Origin: Alphaproteobacteria bacterium
GTDB taxonomy: Bacteria > Pseudomonadota > Alphaproteobacteria > ATCC43930 > CGMCC-115725
DNA length: 36,333 nt
Reading direction: 5' to 3'
Assembly (NCBI GenBank): GCA_019238055.1
Contig: JAFAOB010000184.1
Coordinates: 1 to 36,333 of the forward strand
Part shown: in pieces, positions 1 to 8,688 of the stretch
Layout of the letters: every line of letters starts with the position of its first letter
Numbering within the stretch: position 1 is the first letter of the stretch
Position numbers and translations under genes: made by a program
Notes under the pieces: generated by a model
Told to the model about the DNA's origin: nothing
The model's input: the letters and a program-made list of their open reading frames with translations, nothing else
Database searches by the model: none

Positions 1-81
1 TTGGTAGCGTTGCAGATTGCGAACCGTTCCCCTCTTGACGTAATCCGTCCCTTGACAGCGCTTGCAGACAATCTCGCCCAT
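1..81 (-). mobile_element. 5' part of an IS1-like (InsA zinc-ribbon) transposase CDS, truncated by the window edge
   Basis: Reverse complement of 81..1 reads MGEIVCKRCQGTDYVKRGTVRNLQRYQ..., the CxxC...YVKxGxxRxxQRY start typical of InsA-like transposase N-termini. The likely IS end lies about 20-40 bp further right (around 118). Confidence 0.65.
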
Positions 82-135
82 GGCTCCCTCTGTCTACGAC
101 GAACCATGCCCTTCTACACCTTATATGTATCTTAA

Positions 136-486
136 GTCAGGACTCTCATCGAAATAATTCTCGATGATGATTTGACCGATGATCCGGTCGCTACGGCGCA
201 CATCCTTACTCCCTCCGGTGAATTGCTCGCCATGGCCGAGGTCGAATAATGCGGACGTGAATTGGTGTTGCGCGGCCTCCATATACACGGAGTGACGCTG
301 GGCGCAAATGATCTTGGCTGGCCGCGACTGAGACAGCTCGCCAATGCGATTATGGGAAGGTTGGATATTGATCGGATCGTCATTGAGGGCGCTGTTCGGA
401 CCTCGGGTGCGCAAAGGGGGCGTATCCCGCGTACCCTCAGGTTCTCCCGGCGCATATCTATTGCGGGCAGAACCGGGGTTTGTTAA
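136..486 (+). pseudogene. Remnant ORF of unknown family with an in-frame TAA at 247-249
   Basis: One frame reads VRTLIEIILDDDLTDDPVATAHILTPSGELLAMAEVE*CGRELVLRGLHIHGVTLGANDLGWPRLRQLANAIMGRLDIDRIVIEGAVRTSGAQRG..., protein-like on both sides of the stop. Confidence 0.45.
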
Positions 487-724
487 GACGGTTTCTGCTG
501 CGCAGATTTTAGCGAAGCGTCACCTGCCGTTGCAGTCCGCGAAGGCGGTCGTCGAACGCCTCCTCGAAAACCAAGACGTAACGATCGAAATCCCCGAGAT
601 CGAAGACCCCGATTTATTCGAGAGCGAATTGGAAGACCTTGGCGTTAGTGCCGTTCGCCGCGACGTCATCACGGACAGGTCCGCGATCCCCAGCCCCGCC
701 CGATTGCGATTCGCCAAGGATTGA
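480..724 (+). CDS. Small hypothetical protein or remnant (VKTVSAAQILAKRHLPLQSAKAVVERLLENQDVTIEIPEIEDPDLFESELEDLGVSA)
   Basis: Second half of ORF 344..724 has protein-like composition; no clear ATG start near the conserved part, so it may be decayed. Confidence 0.3.
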
Positions 725-759
725 AATGGCCGCTGCCGATGGCAGCGAGCGGACGCTCC

Positions 760-1020
760 CCAACGCTCCGATGCGGCTGATGACCCCAAGGAGGTCGATG
801 ACGCCACGCGCATCGATCCCGACGCCCGGCCGATACCCCCAGAAGAGTTGGAAGGCGCGCCGCGTCCCGCATCAAGACATTACGCCGCGCGCTCGGTCTG
901 ACCCGGGAAGAATTCGCATCCCGCTCGGCACCTTGCGCGATTGGGAACAGAGCCGCTTCGAGCCCGACCAGCCCGCGCGCTTGGCGCATGGCCCGGATGA
1001 GAAACACGGGTTATGCGGAC
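760..1020 (+). pseudogene. Frameshifted XRE/HTH antitoxin-like transcriptional regulator remnant
   Basis: Pieces in different frames: DDATRIDPDARPIPPEELEGAPRPAS / RIKTLRRALGLTREEFASR / PLGTLRDWEQSRFEPDQPAR, which together match the usual HTH_3 antitoxin pattern (IKxLRxxLGLTQEEFAxRFxIPLGTLRDWEQGRxxPDxPAR). Confidence 0.6.
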
Positions 1021-1322
1021 GCCGCGTCGGCTTCATTGCGCCAATCCTCGCTCTCAAAAAAACACGACCCTTAGGTGAGCCGGCTTTCGCGCCGAAACTT
1101 ATGAATGACTGCCTGCACCGTCAATGCGGCGCTCCGACAATTATGGTTATTATTCCGCTTGTGCCGCTGATTGCTGACATCGTGAGCAGGGCTCAACCTG
1201 AGTTCGCCCGCACCGTCGGATAAATTAGGGTGGATATGGTGCGCGCCACCGCAAACAGTGTTTCCACACGGTCTGCTTAATTTTTGCATGAGGAAGTTAC
1301 GGCCGTCTCGGCTCTATAATAA

Positions 1323-1847
1323 ATGATGATCATCGCTACACCGCGGCTGAACCTGCGCTGTTGGAAGGAGACGGATCGCGACGTGTTCGCCGCGATGCAT
1401 GCCGATCCTGACGTGATGCATGACTACGGAGGGCCGATCAGCCGAACGGAGAGCAACGCAAAGCTCGACCGTTACGCATTGGCATACTATAGACATGGCT
1501 TCTGCCGCTGGGCGGTCGAGAGCCAAGAGGGGGTTTTTCTCGGCTACACCGGTATCATGCCGTCGCGCCCCGATCATCCGCTTGGATCACATGCTGAAAT
1601 CGGCTGGCGATTGGTGCGGCAAGCATGGGGTTATGGATATGCGACAGAGGCCGCACGCGCAGCGCTGAAGGATGTGTTCACACGCGTCAGGCCCACTGAG
1701 GTTCTCGCCTATACGGCTCCTGACAATCTGAGATCGCAGGCCGTAATGGCCAGATTGGAATTGCAGCGTGATCCTACGCGCGATTTCACCGCTAATTACT
1801 TTGGCGTCAAAAGCTGGCATGGACTGGTCTGGGTGGCACGGCCGTAA
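1323..1847 (+). CDS. GNAT family N-acetyltransferase (RimJ/RimL-like)
   Basis: ORF 174 aa: MMIIATPRLNLRCWKETDRDVFAAMHADPDVMHDYGG...EIGWRLVRQAWGYGYATEAARAALKDVF. Confidence 0.9.
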   Translation: MMIIATPRLNLRCWKETDRDVFAAMHADPDVMHDYGGPISRTESNAKLDRYALAYYRHGFCRWAVESQEGVFLGYTGIMPSRPDHPLGSHAEIGWRLVRQAWGYGYATEAARAALKDVFTRVRPTEVLAYTAPDNLRSQAVMARLELQRDPTRDFTANYFGVKSWHGLVWVARP

Positions 1848-1948
1848 TTCTTGGATTTCGCACCGAGGCAAAGCACCATGCCGAGGCCTGCGCCGCAGTA
1901 TTCCGTGTTCCTGCTCAAGTGAGCGGCGCTCCTGTAGAGTGAGGCGAG

Positions 1949-2413
1949 ATGTTCAGGAGAATGCACGCAATGGCTCACGCAATCTCGCCAGATCACCCAA
2001 TCGTTGGTACGTGGCAATTAGTGTCCTTTACGGAGAATGATATCGAAACCGGCGCAGTGACACATCCGATGGGCGAGCGAGCCAAGGCCGCTGTGATCTA
2101 CACGGCTGATGGGTATGTCATTACGCTGTTTACGGCAGAAGGCCGGACTCCGCCGCTGGCCCCGCTCTCGACGGATCAGGAGGCGGTTGACCTGTATCGC
2201 AGCATGATTGCCTTTGCCGGACGCTACGAGCTGAAGGGCGCTAAGCTGGTCTACCATCCTGAGATTTCGTGGAACGAAGCGTGGAACGGGACAACACAAG
2301 AACGCCTGTATAAGGTTAACCCTTCACGCTTAGAGGTAAGTTCGGTGCCAGCCGTCAGCACGCTAACCGGCAGGACAACTGTTTTCTCATTGGTATGGGA
2401 GCGTATGCCATAG
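1949..2413 (+). CDS. Lipocalin-like domain protein
   Basis: ORF 154 aa: HPIVGTWQLVSFTENDIETG...ERAKAAVIYTADGYVITLFTAEGR...AFAGRYELKGAKLVYHPEISWNEAWNGTTQERLY. Confidence 0.8.
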   Translation: MFRRMHAMAHAISPDHPIVGTWQLVSFTENDIETGAVTHPMGERAKAAVIYTADGYVITLFTAEGRTPPLAPLSTDQEAVDLYRSMIAFAGRYELKGAKLVYHPEISWNEAWNGTTQERLYKVNPSRLEVSSVPAVSTLTGRTTVFSLVWERMP

Positions 2414-2546
2414 CCGGCTGGGTCGGCGGAATGCGCTGCGCTTTTCCGCTCTACCATTACTGTCGGTTGGCCCTAGAGCAGCCCTGGATTGTGTCGTGTA
2501 GCGGATCTTAGTGATCTCTGGATCGGGTTTGGTTTGAAGAGCAGAG

Positions 2547-3149
2547 GTGAGTGATACCGAGAAAACCAAAGATTTGCGGCAATTGCTTGCCGAGATCCGC
2601 GCCTGCAAGGCGTGCGCGGCTGATCTGCCGCTCGGGCCGCACCCGATTGTTCGCGGGGCAGCCTCGGCACAGTTGCTGATCATCAGCCAGGCACCTGGAA
2701 AGCGGGTCCATCAGACGGGCTTGTCATTCGATGACAAAAGCGGCGAGCGGCTGCGCTGCTGGCTCGGGCTCGATCGCGGCACCTTCTACGACGAAACCCG
2801 GGTCGCGATTGCGCCGATTGGCTTCTGTTATCCTGGTAGCGGCAAGGGCGGCGATCTGCCGCCGCGACCCGAATGCGCTCCGCTATGGCACGCGCGCCTG
2901 CGCGCTCTATTGCCGGCCATCGAATTGACCCTGCTCGTTGGGCGTTATGCGATCGCCTATTACCTCCCGGCGCGGCGAGCCTCGAAGATGCGCCAGACGA
3001 TCGAATGCTGGCGGGATTTCTTGCCGGAGTTCTTCGTGCTGCCGCATCCGAGCTGGCATACGACGCGCTGGCTGCGCGACAATCCCTGGTTCGACAGCGA
3101 GGTCCTGCCCGAGTTGCGTGCGCGGGCCGCCGCTGCGATCAGTCGATAG
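2547..3149 (+). CDS. Uracil-DNA glycosylase family protein
   Basis: ORF 200 aa (GTG start): CKACAADLPLGPHPIVRG..LLIISQAPGKRVHQTGLSFDDKSGERLRCWLG...FFVLPHPSWHTTRWLRDNPWF. Confidence 0.85.
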   Translation: MSDTEKTKDLRQLLAEIRACKACAADLPLGPHPIVRGAASAQLLIISQAPGKRVHQTGLSFDDKSGERLRCWLGLDRGTFYDETRVAIAPIGFCYPGSGKGGDLPPRPECAPLWHARLRALLPAIELTLLVGRYAIAYYLPARRASKMRQTIECWRDFLPEFFVLPHPSWHTTRWLRDNPWFDSEVLPELRARAAAAISR

Positions 3150-3534
3150 ATGCTTCGATGCGTTCCATGTCTTCGTCGCTGAACCCGAAATGGTGCCCGA
3201 TTTCATGGATCAGCACATGGCGCACCAGCTGCTCCAAATCTTCGCCGGTCTCGCACCAATAGTCGAGAATCGGACGGCGGTAGAGAAAGATCATATCGAG
3301 ATTTGGCCGCGGATCGCTGACGCTTTTGTGCGGCAATGCCACCCCGCGATAGAGGCCGAGAATGTCGAATGGACTATCGAGCCCCATGGCCTCTTCGGTC
3401 TCTTCATCGGGAAACTCTTCGACGTGGATCACGACTTCACCGAGGTACTTTTTCAGCTGGCGCGGGATTGCCCCCAGCGCGCTATTGGCGAGGGCCTCGA
3501 TATCGGCAATTGTCGGCGGGGTGCGTTCCTTCAT
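3139..3534 (-). CDS. Zincin-like metallopeptidase family protein (DUF1025-type)
   Basis: Start placed at MKERTPPTIADIEALANSALGAIPRQ...; HEIGHHFGFSDEDME zinc motif; 3' end overlaps the convergent UDG gene by 11 nt. Confidence 0.85.
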   Translation of the reverse strand: MKERTPPTIADIEALANSALGAIPRQLKKYLGEVVIHVEEFPDEETEEAMGLDSPFDILGLYRGVALPHKSVSDPRPNLDMIFLYRRPILDYWCETGEDLEQLVRHVLIHEIGHHFGFSDEDMERIEASID

Positions 3535-3608
3535 CGAAGCACCCGGCGCTTGACCTTGGCGCCGCCAGCGCGCACTTCGTTTGACGGCGACAACAATCGG
3601 AGGCTGAT

Positions 3609-3926
3609 ATGGTCGAAAGGCTGGTTGGAGCAGCGCGACACGCGGCAATCCACGAATTGCATGGCTGGGCCGAAGTCGCCGACCGCGATGCGATCCGCAA
3701 GAGCTATCATTTCGGCGACTTCTCCGAGGCCTGGGGGTTTATCTCGCGCATCGCGCTGTTGGCCGAAAAGATGGATCACCACCCGGAGCTGTTCAACGTC
3801 TACAATCGTGTCGAGATCGTGCTGTCGACGCATGATGCGGGTGGGCTCAGCGAGCGCGATGTCAAGCTCGCTCGGGCGATCGACGAGATCGCCCCCGAAC
3901 GCGACCGCCGCCCGCCTCTGCCTTGA
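3609..3926 (+). CDS. phhB: 4a-hydroxytetrahydrobiopterin dehydratase (pterin carbinolamine dehydratase)
   Basis: ORF 105 aa: ...[61 protein letters not shown]. Confidence 0.92.
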   Translation: MVERLVGAARHAAIHELHGWAEVADRDAIRKSYHFGDFSEAWGFISRIALLAEKMDHHPELFNVYNRVEIVLSTHDAGGLSERDVKLARAIDEIAPERDRRPPLP

Positions 3927-4026
3927 GGCGATGCGGCTGTTTTGCGCTTGGCAGCGGCGGGCCCGAAACCGCCGCGGCCCGGCTGTTTCAGCGATGGAAG
4001 GAGATGAGCCGAGCGGGCCCCGCCTC

Positions 4027-4632
4027 TTAGAAGGGCGCGGTCAATATGACGTTTACCAGTTCCACGCCTGGGTTATGAACACCAAGACCAGCATTGGAAA
4101 TGTGATAAAAATCGACGCCGAGCCGCCGGTCATCGGCGAAGCGATAATCCAGTTCGGCACCTGAGCGGAATTCCCAGTAATAGCCCAGATCGATGCCGTG
4201 ACCCCCGTTGAAATAACCGCCCGCAAAACTCGGCGTTATTATAAAATTATAGGGGATGTGGATATCGAATCCGAACCCGACATAGGTATAAACCGCCCCC
4301 TTTCCGGTCCCGAACACGCCGACAAAGGGCGAGAAGATCCATAATTGATCGCCAAAGCGAAATTCGCTGAGCGCCAGGCCGGTGGCCCCAGACCCGGCGT
4401 GTTTATAGTTGGGCAGCACGTCGAACGCGCCGCCGCCGATCACGATCCGCGGCGGATCGCCCGGAGATCCAAAAGTGACCGCCTGCGCTGCCGCCGACCG
4501 GCTGAAACCCGTGCCGCACACGAGCAGCCAGCCGATTATGATCCAGTGCTTCGCTCGTGCGCTGGTCAAAAAGCTCCCCCCTCGTTCGCGCAAAGGTTTA
4601 CGGCATCCTAGGGAATGGATGACGCCGCGCAA
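4027..4632 (-). CDS. Acyloxyacyl hydrolase / PagL-like lipid A 3-O-deacylase family outer-membrane protein
   Basis: Signal-peptide-like N-terminus, beta-rich protein, C-terminal FYHISNAGLGVHNPGVE motif. Real start may be internal to the ORF. Confidence 0.75.
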   Translation of the reverse strand: MRGVIHSLGCRKPLRERGGSFLTSARAKHWIIIGWLLVCGTGFSRSAAAQAVTFGSPGDPPRIVIGGGAFDVLPNYKHAGSGATGLALSEFRFGDQLWIFSPFVGVFGTGKGAVYTYVGFGFDIHIPYNFIITPSFAGGYFNGGHGIDLGYYWEFRSGAELDYRFADDRRLGVDFYHISNAGLGVHNPGVELVNVILTAPF

Positions 4633-4636
4633 GCAA

Positions 4637-4674
4637 AACCTGCCCTTCCCCCCTCCTAGGGGTCAGGGCAGGTT
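4637..4674 (-). terminator. Rho-independent-like hairpin downstream of the 4757..5389 gene
   Basis: AACCTGCCCT(4637-4646)/AGGGCAGGTT(4665-4674) perfect 10-bp inverted repeat with an inner CCCC/GGGG stem; followed by TTTT on the minus strand. Confidence 0.65.
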
Positions 4675-4756
4675 CAAATGGCTCGATCTCCAGAACAACC
4701 AGCTTACGGCCGAAGCTCCGATCCCGGTGCGTCAGCGGCAGGTCGGGAGATGATGC

Positions 4757-5389
4757 TCACGCCGCGCGCACGTACCGGCGGCACTCGATACGCAGCTGGT
4801 CGCGGAAATGCGGTCGCATCTTCTGGGTCCATGGCGTATCGGCCGCCTTGCGCCAGTCGGCCGAGTGCAGGATCTCAGGGGCCTCCAGGTGATAGAGCGC
4901 CACATAGCGCTGGGTCCCACCGATACCCCGATAACGGCGGGCGCAGAGGACACCGGGGACTGCACCCAAAGCCGGCACATGCTCCGAATTGTACCATTCG
5001 TTGAACTCGTGCTCGTGCTCCGGGACGACATTCATGCCAATCAACATCAGCGCCGGGGCATTGGACGGGGCGGTCCGGTCGCCGGGGAACAGCTGCTCGC
5101 CTTCGTAGCGCAGGATGCTCTTGCGGAACTTGGCGGTGCGCTTTGTCCACGGTGATCCATTGGCGCCGCCGACTGCGAGGTAGGCCGGGCTCTTCAGCAC
5201 CTCGACGCTCTCGAGATCGTAGGTGGCGACCGAGATTTTTGGGTTGTCGATGCCGATCCAGCGATCGGCGTTGAGGAATCCTGGCACGCGCAACCGTTCG
5301 GGGATGTGTTCGAGATCGTACCAATCGTGAAACTCGTCTTCCGGTGCGGCCGAAAAATCCATCGCCGCGATCAGGATGCCCTTTGCCAT
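4757..5389 (-). CDS. Duplicated EthD/ABM-like small-molecule-binding domain protein (two DxxW Y..EH.P repeats)
   Basis: MAKGILIAAMDFSAAPEDEFHDWYDLEHIPERLRVPGF...LMLIGMNVVPEHEHEFNEWYNSEHVPALGAVPGV; two internal homologous halves. Confidence 0.75.
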   Translation of the reverse strand: MAKGILIAAMDFSAAPEDEFHDWYDLEHIPERLRVPGFLNADRWIGIDNPKISVATYDLESVEVLKSPAYLAVGGANGSPWTKRTAKFRKSILRYEGEQLFPGDRTAPSNAPALMLIGMNVVPEHEHEFNEWYNSEHVPALGAVPGVLCARRYRGIGGTQRYVALYHLEAPEILHSADWRKAADTPWTQKMRPHFRDQLRIECRRYVRAA

Positions 5390-5586
5390 TGCGTCCTCCC
5401 GATAGCTTTCTGCTCCATCATCCCGAGCCCGGTTCACGTTGTAAATCCTGTCATGTAAAGGCCTGTTCGCAAATTTTGCCCCCGGGCCGACACGCTCGTG
5501 CTTTAAGGCTGCGGACTCGCTGCTCCCGGTATTTCCGCCACTCCGGGCACGCTATGATCCATGGCACCGTGATGGAGGGATCGTAA

Positions 5587-5988
5587 ATGACTGCCACAAC
5601 CCCGTTTCTTCAGCATGCGGAAAAGCTGGGACCGCTGGCCTCGCGCTATGTCGAGGTGGACGACCTGCCGTGGAAGCCAACCCCCTGCGCAGGCATCGAT
5701 ATGAAGATATTGCTCGAAGACCCCGAGACCGGGCTCTTGACCGCATTGTTCCGCTGGCAGCCCGGCGCTGAACTGGCCCTGCACGAACATATCGAGATCG
5801 AGCAGACCTTTGTGCTCGAAGGCAGTCTCGTCGATGACGAAGGCGAGGTGCGCGCCGGCAATTACGTCTGGCGGCCGAAAGGCAACCGCCATCTCGCCCG
5901 CTCGCCAAACGGCGCGCTGGTTCTGTCGATTTTCCTGAAGCCCAACAAGTTCCTCGCCGGCGAGGCCGCGGGCCAAGACCTGCGCTGA
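5587..5988 (+). CDS. Cupin domain protein (ChrR/2,4'-dihydroxyacetophenone dioxygenase-like)
   Basis: ORF 133 aa: LFRWQPGAELALHEHIEIEQTFVLEGSLVDDEGEVRAGNYVWRPKGNRH; upstream GGAGG. Confidence 0.85.
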   Translation: MTATTPFLQHAEKLGPLASRYVEVDDLPWKPTPCAGIDMKILLEDPETGLLTALFRWQPGAELALHEHIEIEQTFVLEGSLVDDEGEVRAGNYVWRPKGNRHLARSPNGALVLSIFLKPNKFLAGEAAGQDLR

Positions 5989-6043
5989 CGTGGAACCTCG
6001 CGGGGCAGTTTGGTCAAGACCGCCGATCTCCGATGATCCAATA

Positions 6044-7327
6044 TCACCGCGGATAACGGCGGCGCTGCACAAAAACCAGCGCCATGATGCTGAGCGCCGC
6101 GGTGAACATGATCCAGATGCTCGGCGACAGGCTGTTGCCGGTCAGCGCAATCAGCGAGGTGGCGATAAACGGGGTGAACCCGCCAAAGATCGTGACCGCG
6201 ATAGCAAAGCTCAGCGACACGCCAATGCCGCGCACCGGTGTCGGAAACAGCTCGGCGAGCTGCGACGGCAACACGCCGCTGTAACCGGCCTTGACCAGGC
6301 TGAGCCAGCCGGCGGCGAAAATGGCTGTTGGCAGCGACGGCCATGCGACCAACAGGTAAAACAACGGATAGGTCGTCAGCAGGAACAGCCAGCCGGTCCA
6401 CTGCAACAGGCCGCCGCGCCCGAATTTGTCGGACAGATGGCCGGCCAATGGCGAGGCAAGGCCGAGAACGATGGCGCCGACCAGGGTCGCGGTAAACCCG
6501 GTGGTCTGCGGCAGGTGCAGCTCCTTGATCGCATAAGTCGGGATATAGAGAATGATATAAGCCGAGCTGTTCGAGATCGCCGAGATGCCGGTCGCCAGCA
6601 GGAATTCGATCGGGTTGGCGCGCAGCATGTCGCGCACCGGGGTGCTCGTCGGCTTGATCTGGACAAATTCCGGGGTCTCGTCGAGCCGGCGGCGAATGTA
6701 AAGGCCGGCCGGGCCGACCAGCAGCCCGAACAGGAACGGGATGCGCCAGCCCCATCCGGAAAGCTGTGCCGGCGACAGCAAGCTCGCCAGCAGGATCCCG
6801 AAACCCGAAGCCAGAAAATTCGTGATCCCGGTGCTGGCCCATTGCCAGCTCGCGACAAAGCCTTTGCGCGAAGCGGTCTGCTCGGCGAGAAACGTGACGG
6901 CACTGCCAAATTCGCCGCCGACCGAAAACCCCTGCAGCAGGCGCGCGAACAGGATCAACAGCGGCGCCGCCAGTCCGATCATGCGATATCCCGGGGTCAC
7001 CGCCGTCATCGTCGTGCCGACGACCATCAGCATGATCGACAAGGTGAGCCCGGCGCGGCGGCCCTTGCGATCGGTATAGGCGCCGATTACGATCGCGCCG
7101 ATCGGACGCATGACATAGGCGGCACCAAACGTGCCGAGCGTCAGCAATAATGAAGCGGTCTCGTTGCCGGTCGGGAAAAACACTTTTGAGATCGTGACCG
7201 CGAAGTATCCATAGACCAGAAAATCGAACCATTCGATGGCGTTGCCGAGCGAGGCGGCAACGATTACCCGCGTCAGGCTCGGCCTCGTGCGGGCGAATGG
7301 TGGAACAAAGGTGTCGGCGGTCATCAC
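6044..7327 (-). CDS. MFS transporter, metabolite:H+ symporter (MHS)-like
   Basis: ORF 427 aa: ASLGNAIEWFDFLVYGYFAVTISKVFFP...FGAAYVMRPIGAIVIGAYTDRKGRRAGL...LLQGFSVGGEFGSAVTFLAE. Confidence 0.93.
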   Translation of the reverse strand: MMTADTFVPPFARTRPSLTRVIVAASLGNAIEWFDFLVYGYFAVTISKVFFPTGNETASLLLTLGTFGAAYVMRPIGAIVIGAYTDRKGRRAGLTLSIMLMVVGTTMTAVTPGYRMIGLAAPLLILFARLLQGFSVGGEFGSAVTFLAEQTASRKGFVASWQWASTGITNFLASGFGILLASLLSPAQLSGWGWRIPFLFGLLVGPAGLYIRRRLDETPEFVQIKPTSTPVRDMLRANPIEFLLATGISAISNSSAYIILYIPTYAIKELHLPQTTGFTATLVGAIVLGLASPLAGHLSDKFGRGGLLQWTGWLFLLTTYPLFYLLVAWPSLPTAIFAAGWLSLVKAGYSGVLPSQLAELFPTPVRGIGVSLSFAIAVTIFGGFTPFIATSLIALTGNSLSPSIWIMFTAALSIMALVFVQRRRYPR

Positions 7328-7534
7328 GTCTCCCGGGACGCTTCATTCAAATTTTCGCCATAATGGCGGATCTTCCGAGAATTTCTAGTGGGACATTTGC
7401 CATCTCGTTCCTTATGGAGCTAACAATTCTCGATGATCAGCTCGATGCTACAGATACTTTAGATCGAATGCATGCGGGGCGAGGCGGGTGAGCTATTCGC
7501 CTCGAAATGCCGCTCACGGAGAGCAGCCGTGGAC

Positions 7535-8137
7535 ATGACCCTTTTCGCCGCCGCCGTAGTGTTTATAGCTGTCCTGCTCATCCTCTATCGCAAGAACCAG
7601 CAGCTACAACGGCAATTTGCTGCCAAACAGGCACCGGGCCCGCGCAAGGGCGCCGAAGAACAGCGGGACGAGCGCCTATCGCAGCAGCTTGAAGCGGTGA
7701 TGCGGGAAACCGTCAAATTCTCCGCTAGCCGGGTTATGGGGCGGGGCGAATACGAGGTATTCCGCGCCGCCTTGAACTTCACCCGGCAATCGTTTCCGGC
7801 AGGTCCTTACCCGTTTTATGTGTTCCCGCAAGTAAGCCTCGGACAGATCATCCGAACAACAGCGCGCTTGGATTGGCAGGCGGATCAGGCGCACCGGGCG
7901 ATCAACAGCAAGCGTTGTGACCTGTTGATTGCCGACCGGCACGGCAACCCGGTGGCGGTTCTCGAATACCAAGGGAGCGGGCATGACATCGGCGGTACGG
8001 CCGAGCGGCGCGACCGGATCAAGCGGATTGCCCTCGAAAGAGCAGGGGTGCGGTATGTCGAAATCAGGAACGGTGCGACACCGGCCGAGATACAGCAGAC
8101 CATCCGGACCGTGTTGACGAGAACCTCTGCCGCATAG
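7535..8137 (+). CDS. DUF2726-type protein with N-terminal transmembrane anchor
   Basis: MTLFAAAVVFIAVLLILYRKNQQ; VFPQVSLGQIIRTT...AINSKRCDLLIADRHGNPVAVLEYQGSGHDIGGTAERRDRIKRIALERAGVRYVEI. ORF extends upstream to 7472. Confidence 0.8.
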   Translation: MTLFAAAVVFIAVLLILYRKNQQLQRQFAAKQAPGPRKGAEEQRDERLSQQLEAVMRETVKFSASRVMGRGEYEVFRAALNFTRQSFPAGPYPFYVFPQVSLGQIIRTTARLDWQADQAHRAINSKRCDLLIADRHGNPVAVLEYQGSGHDIGGTAERRDRIKRIALERAGVRYVEIRNGATPAEIQQTIRTVLTRTSAA

Positions 8138-8149
8138 GACGCCGGTCGA

Positions 8150-8375
8150 AATATGCGGGAGGCCGTGCTGCACACGCCCCGACCGGCGCGAGCTTCTCAA
8201 ATTGCTCGACGATCTCGCTTCTCGGCGACCTCGTGACGGTGATGCGCATTGACCGTCTCGCGAGCAGTACCTTCGATCTATTCGGCATCGTCAAGCGCAT
8301 CATGGACGCCAAGGCGCAACTTTCGGTCACTGGCGGAGCCGCGCGCCGATACCGGCGCCAGCACCGAGCGCCTGC
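8150..8375 (+). pseudogene. Serine recombinase / resolvase remnant (frameshifted)
   Basis: Frame pieces RPDRRELLKLLDDLA / GDLVTVMRIDRLASSTFDLFGIVKRIMDAKAQL / FRSLAEPRADTGASTERLL match the resolvase central region (GDxVxVxRIDRLARSTFDLFxIVxxIxxAxAxFxSLAEPWADT). Confidence 0.75.
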
Positions 8376-8641
8376 TCCGGCGTCTCGGCCTCGAAGTTGC
8401 GGAAAGCGCAATCGGTAGCGGTGAAGAATTGGGCCTGCAGGTCCTTGTCGTGGCGTGATCCTCCGGTTGCTGGTTATTGGTTACTCGATCCTTGAAGATG
8501 GGAAAGGGGCGATCATGCGGAATTTTTGGGTTAGTGCGGGAGACAACTGGGCATGCAACAGGCTCAGCAGGCGAGAACTGTCCGAGAGACTACGTCCTAT
8601 CTTGGGACTGAACCGCACCAGTTGAAAACTACGTGTGACGT

Positions 8642-8678
8642 CCTAATTCAAAAAAGAGCATAGCTCTCTTAATTTAGG
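8642..8678 (+). promoter_or_regulatory. 5'-UTR hairpin whose 3' arm runs into the Shine-Dalgarno of the 8689 ORF
   Basis: CCTAATT(8642-8648)/AATTTAGG(8671-8678, one bulge) outer stem plus AGAGC(8655-8659)/GCTCT(8663-8667) inner stem; SD AGGAGGGG starts at 8676. Confidence 0.4.
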
Positions 8679-8688
8679 AGGGGAAACA

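Noticed and set aside
639-1223. 194-aa plus-strand ORF
   Set aside because: Only a short central piece (PLGTLRDWEQSRFEPDQPAR) is protein-like; explained as one frame of the decayed HTH gene.
2938-4164. 408-aa plus-strand ORF
   Set aside because: Runs through UDG, antisense to the metallopeptidase and across phhB in wrong frames; no protein-like sequence.
5990-7150. 386-aa plus-strand ORF opposite the MFS gene
   Set aside because: Antisense to an unambiguous transporter; Q/R/D-rich composition typical of shadow ORFs.
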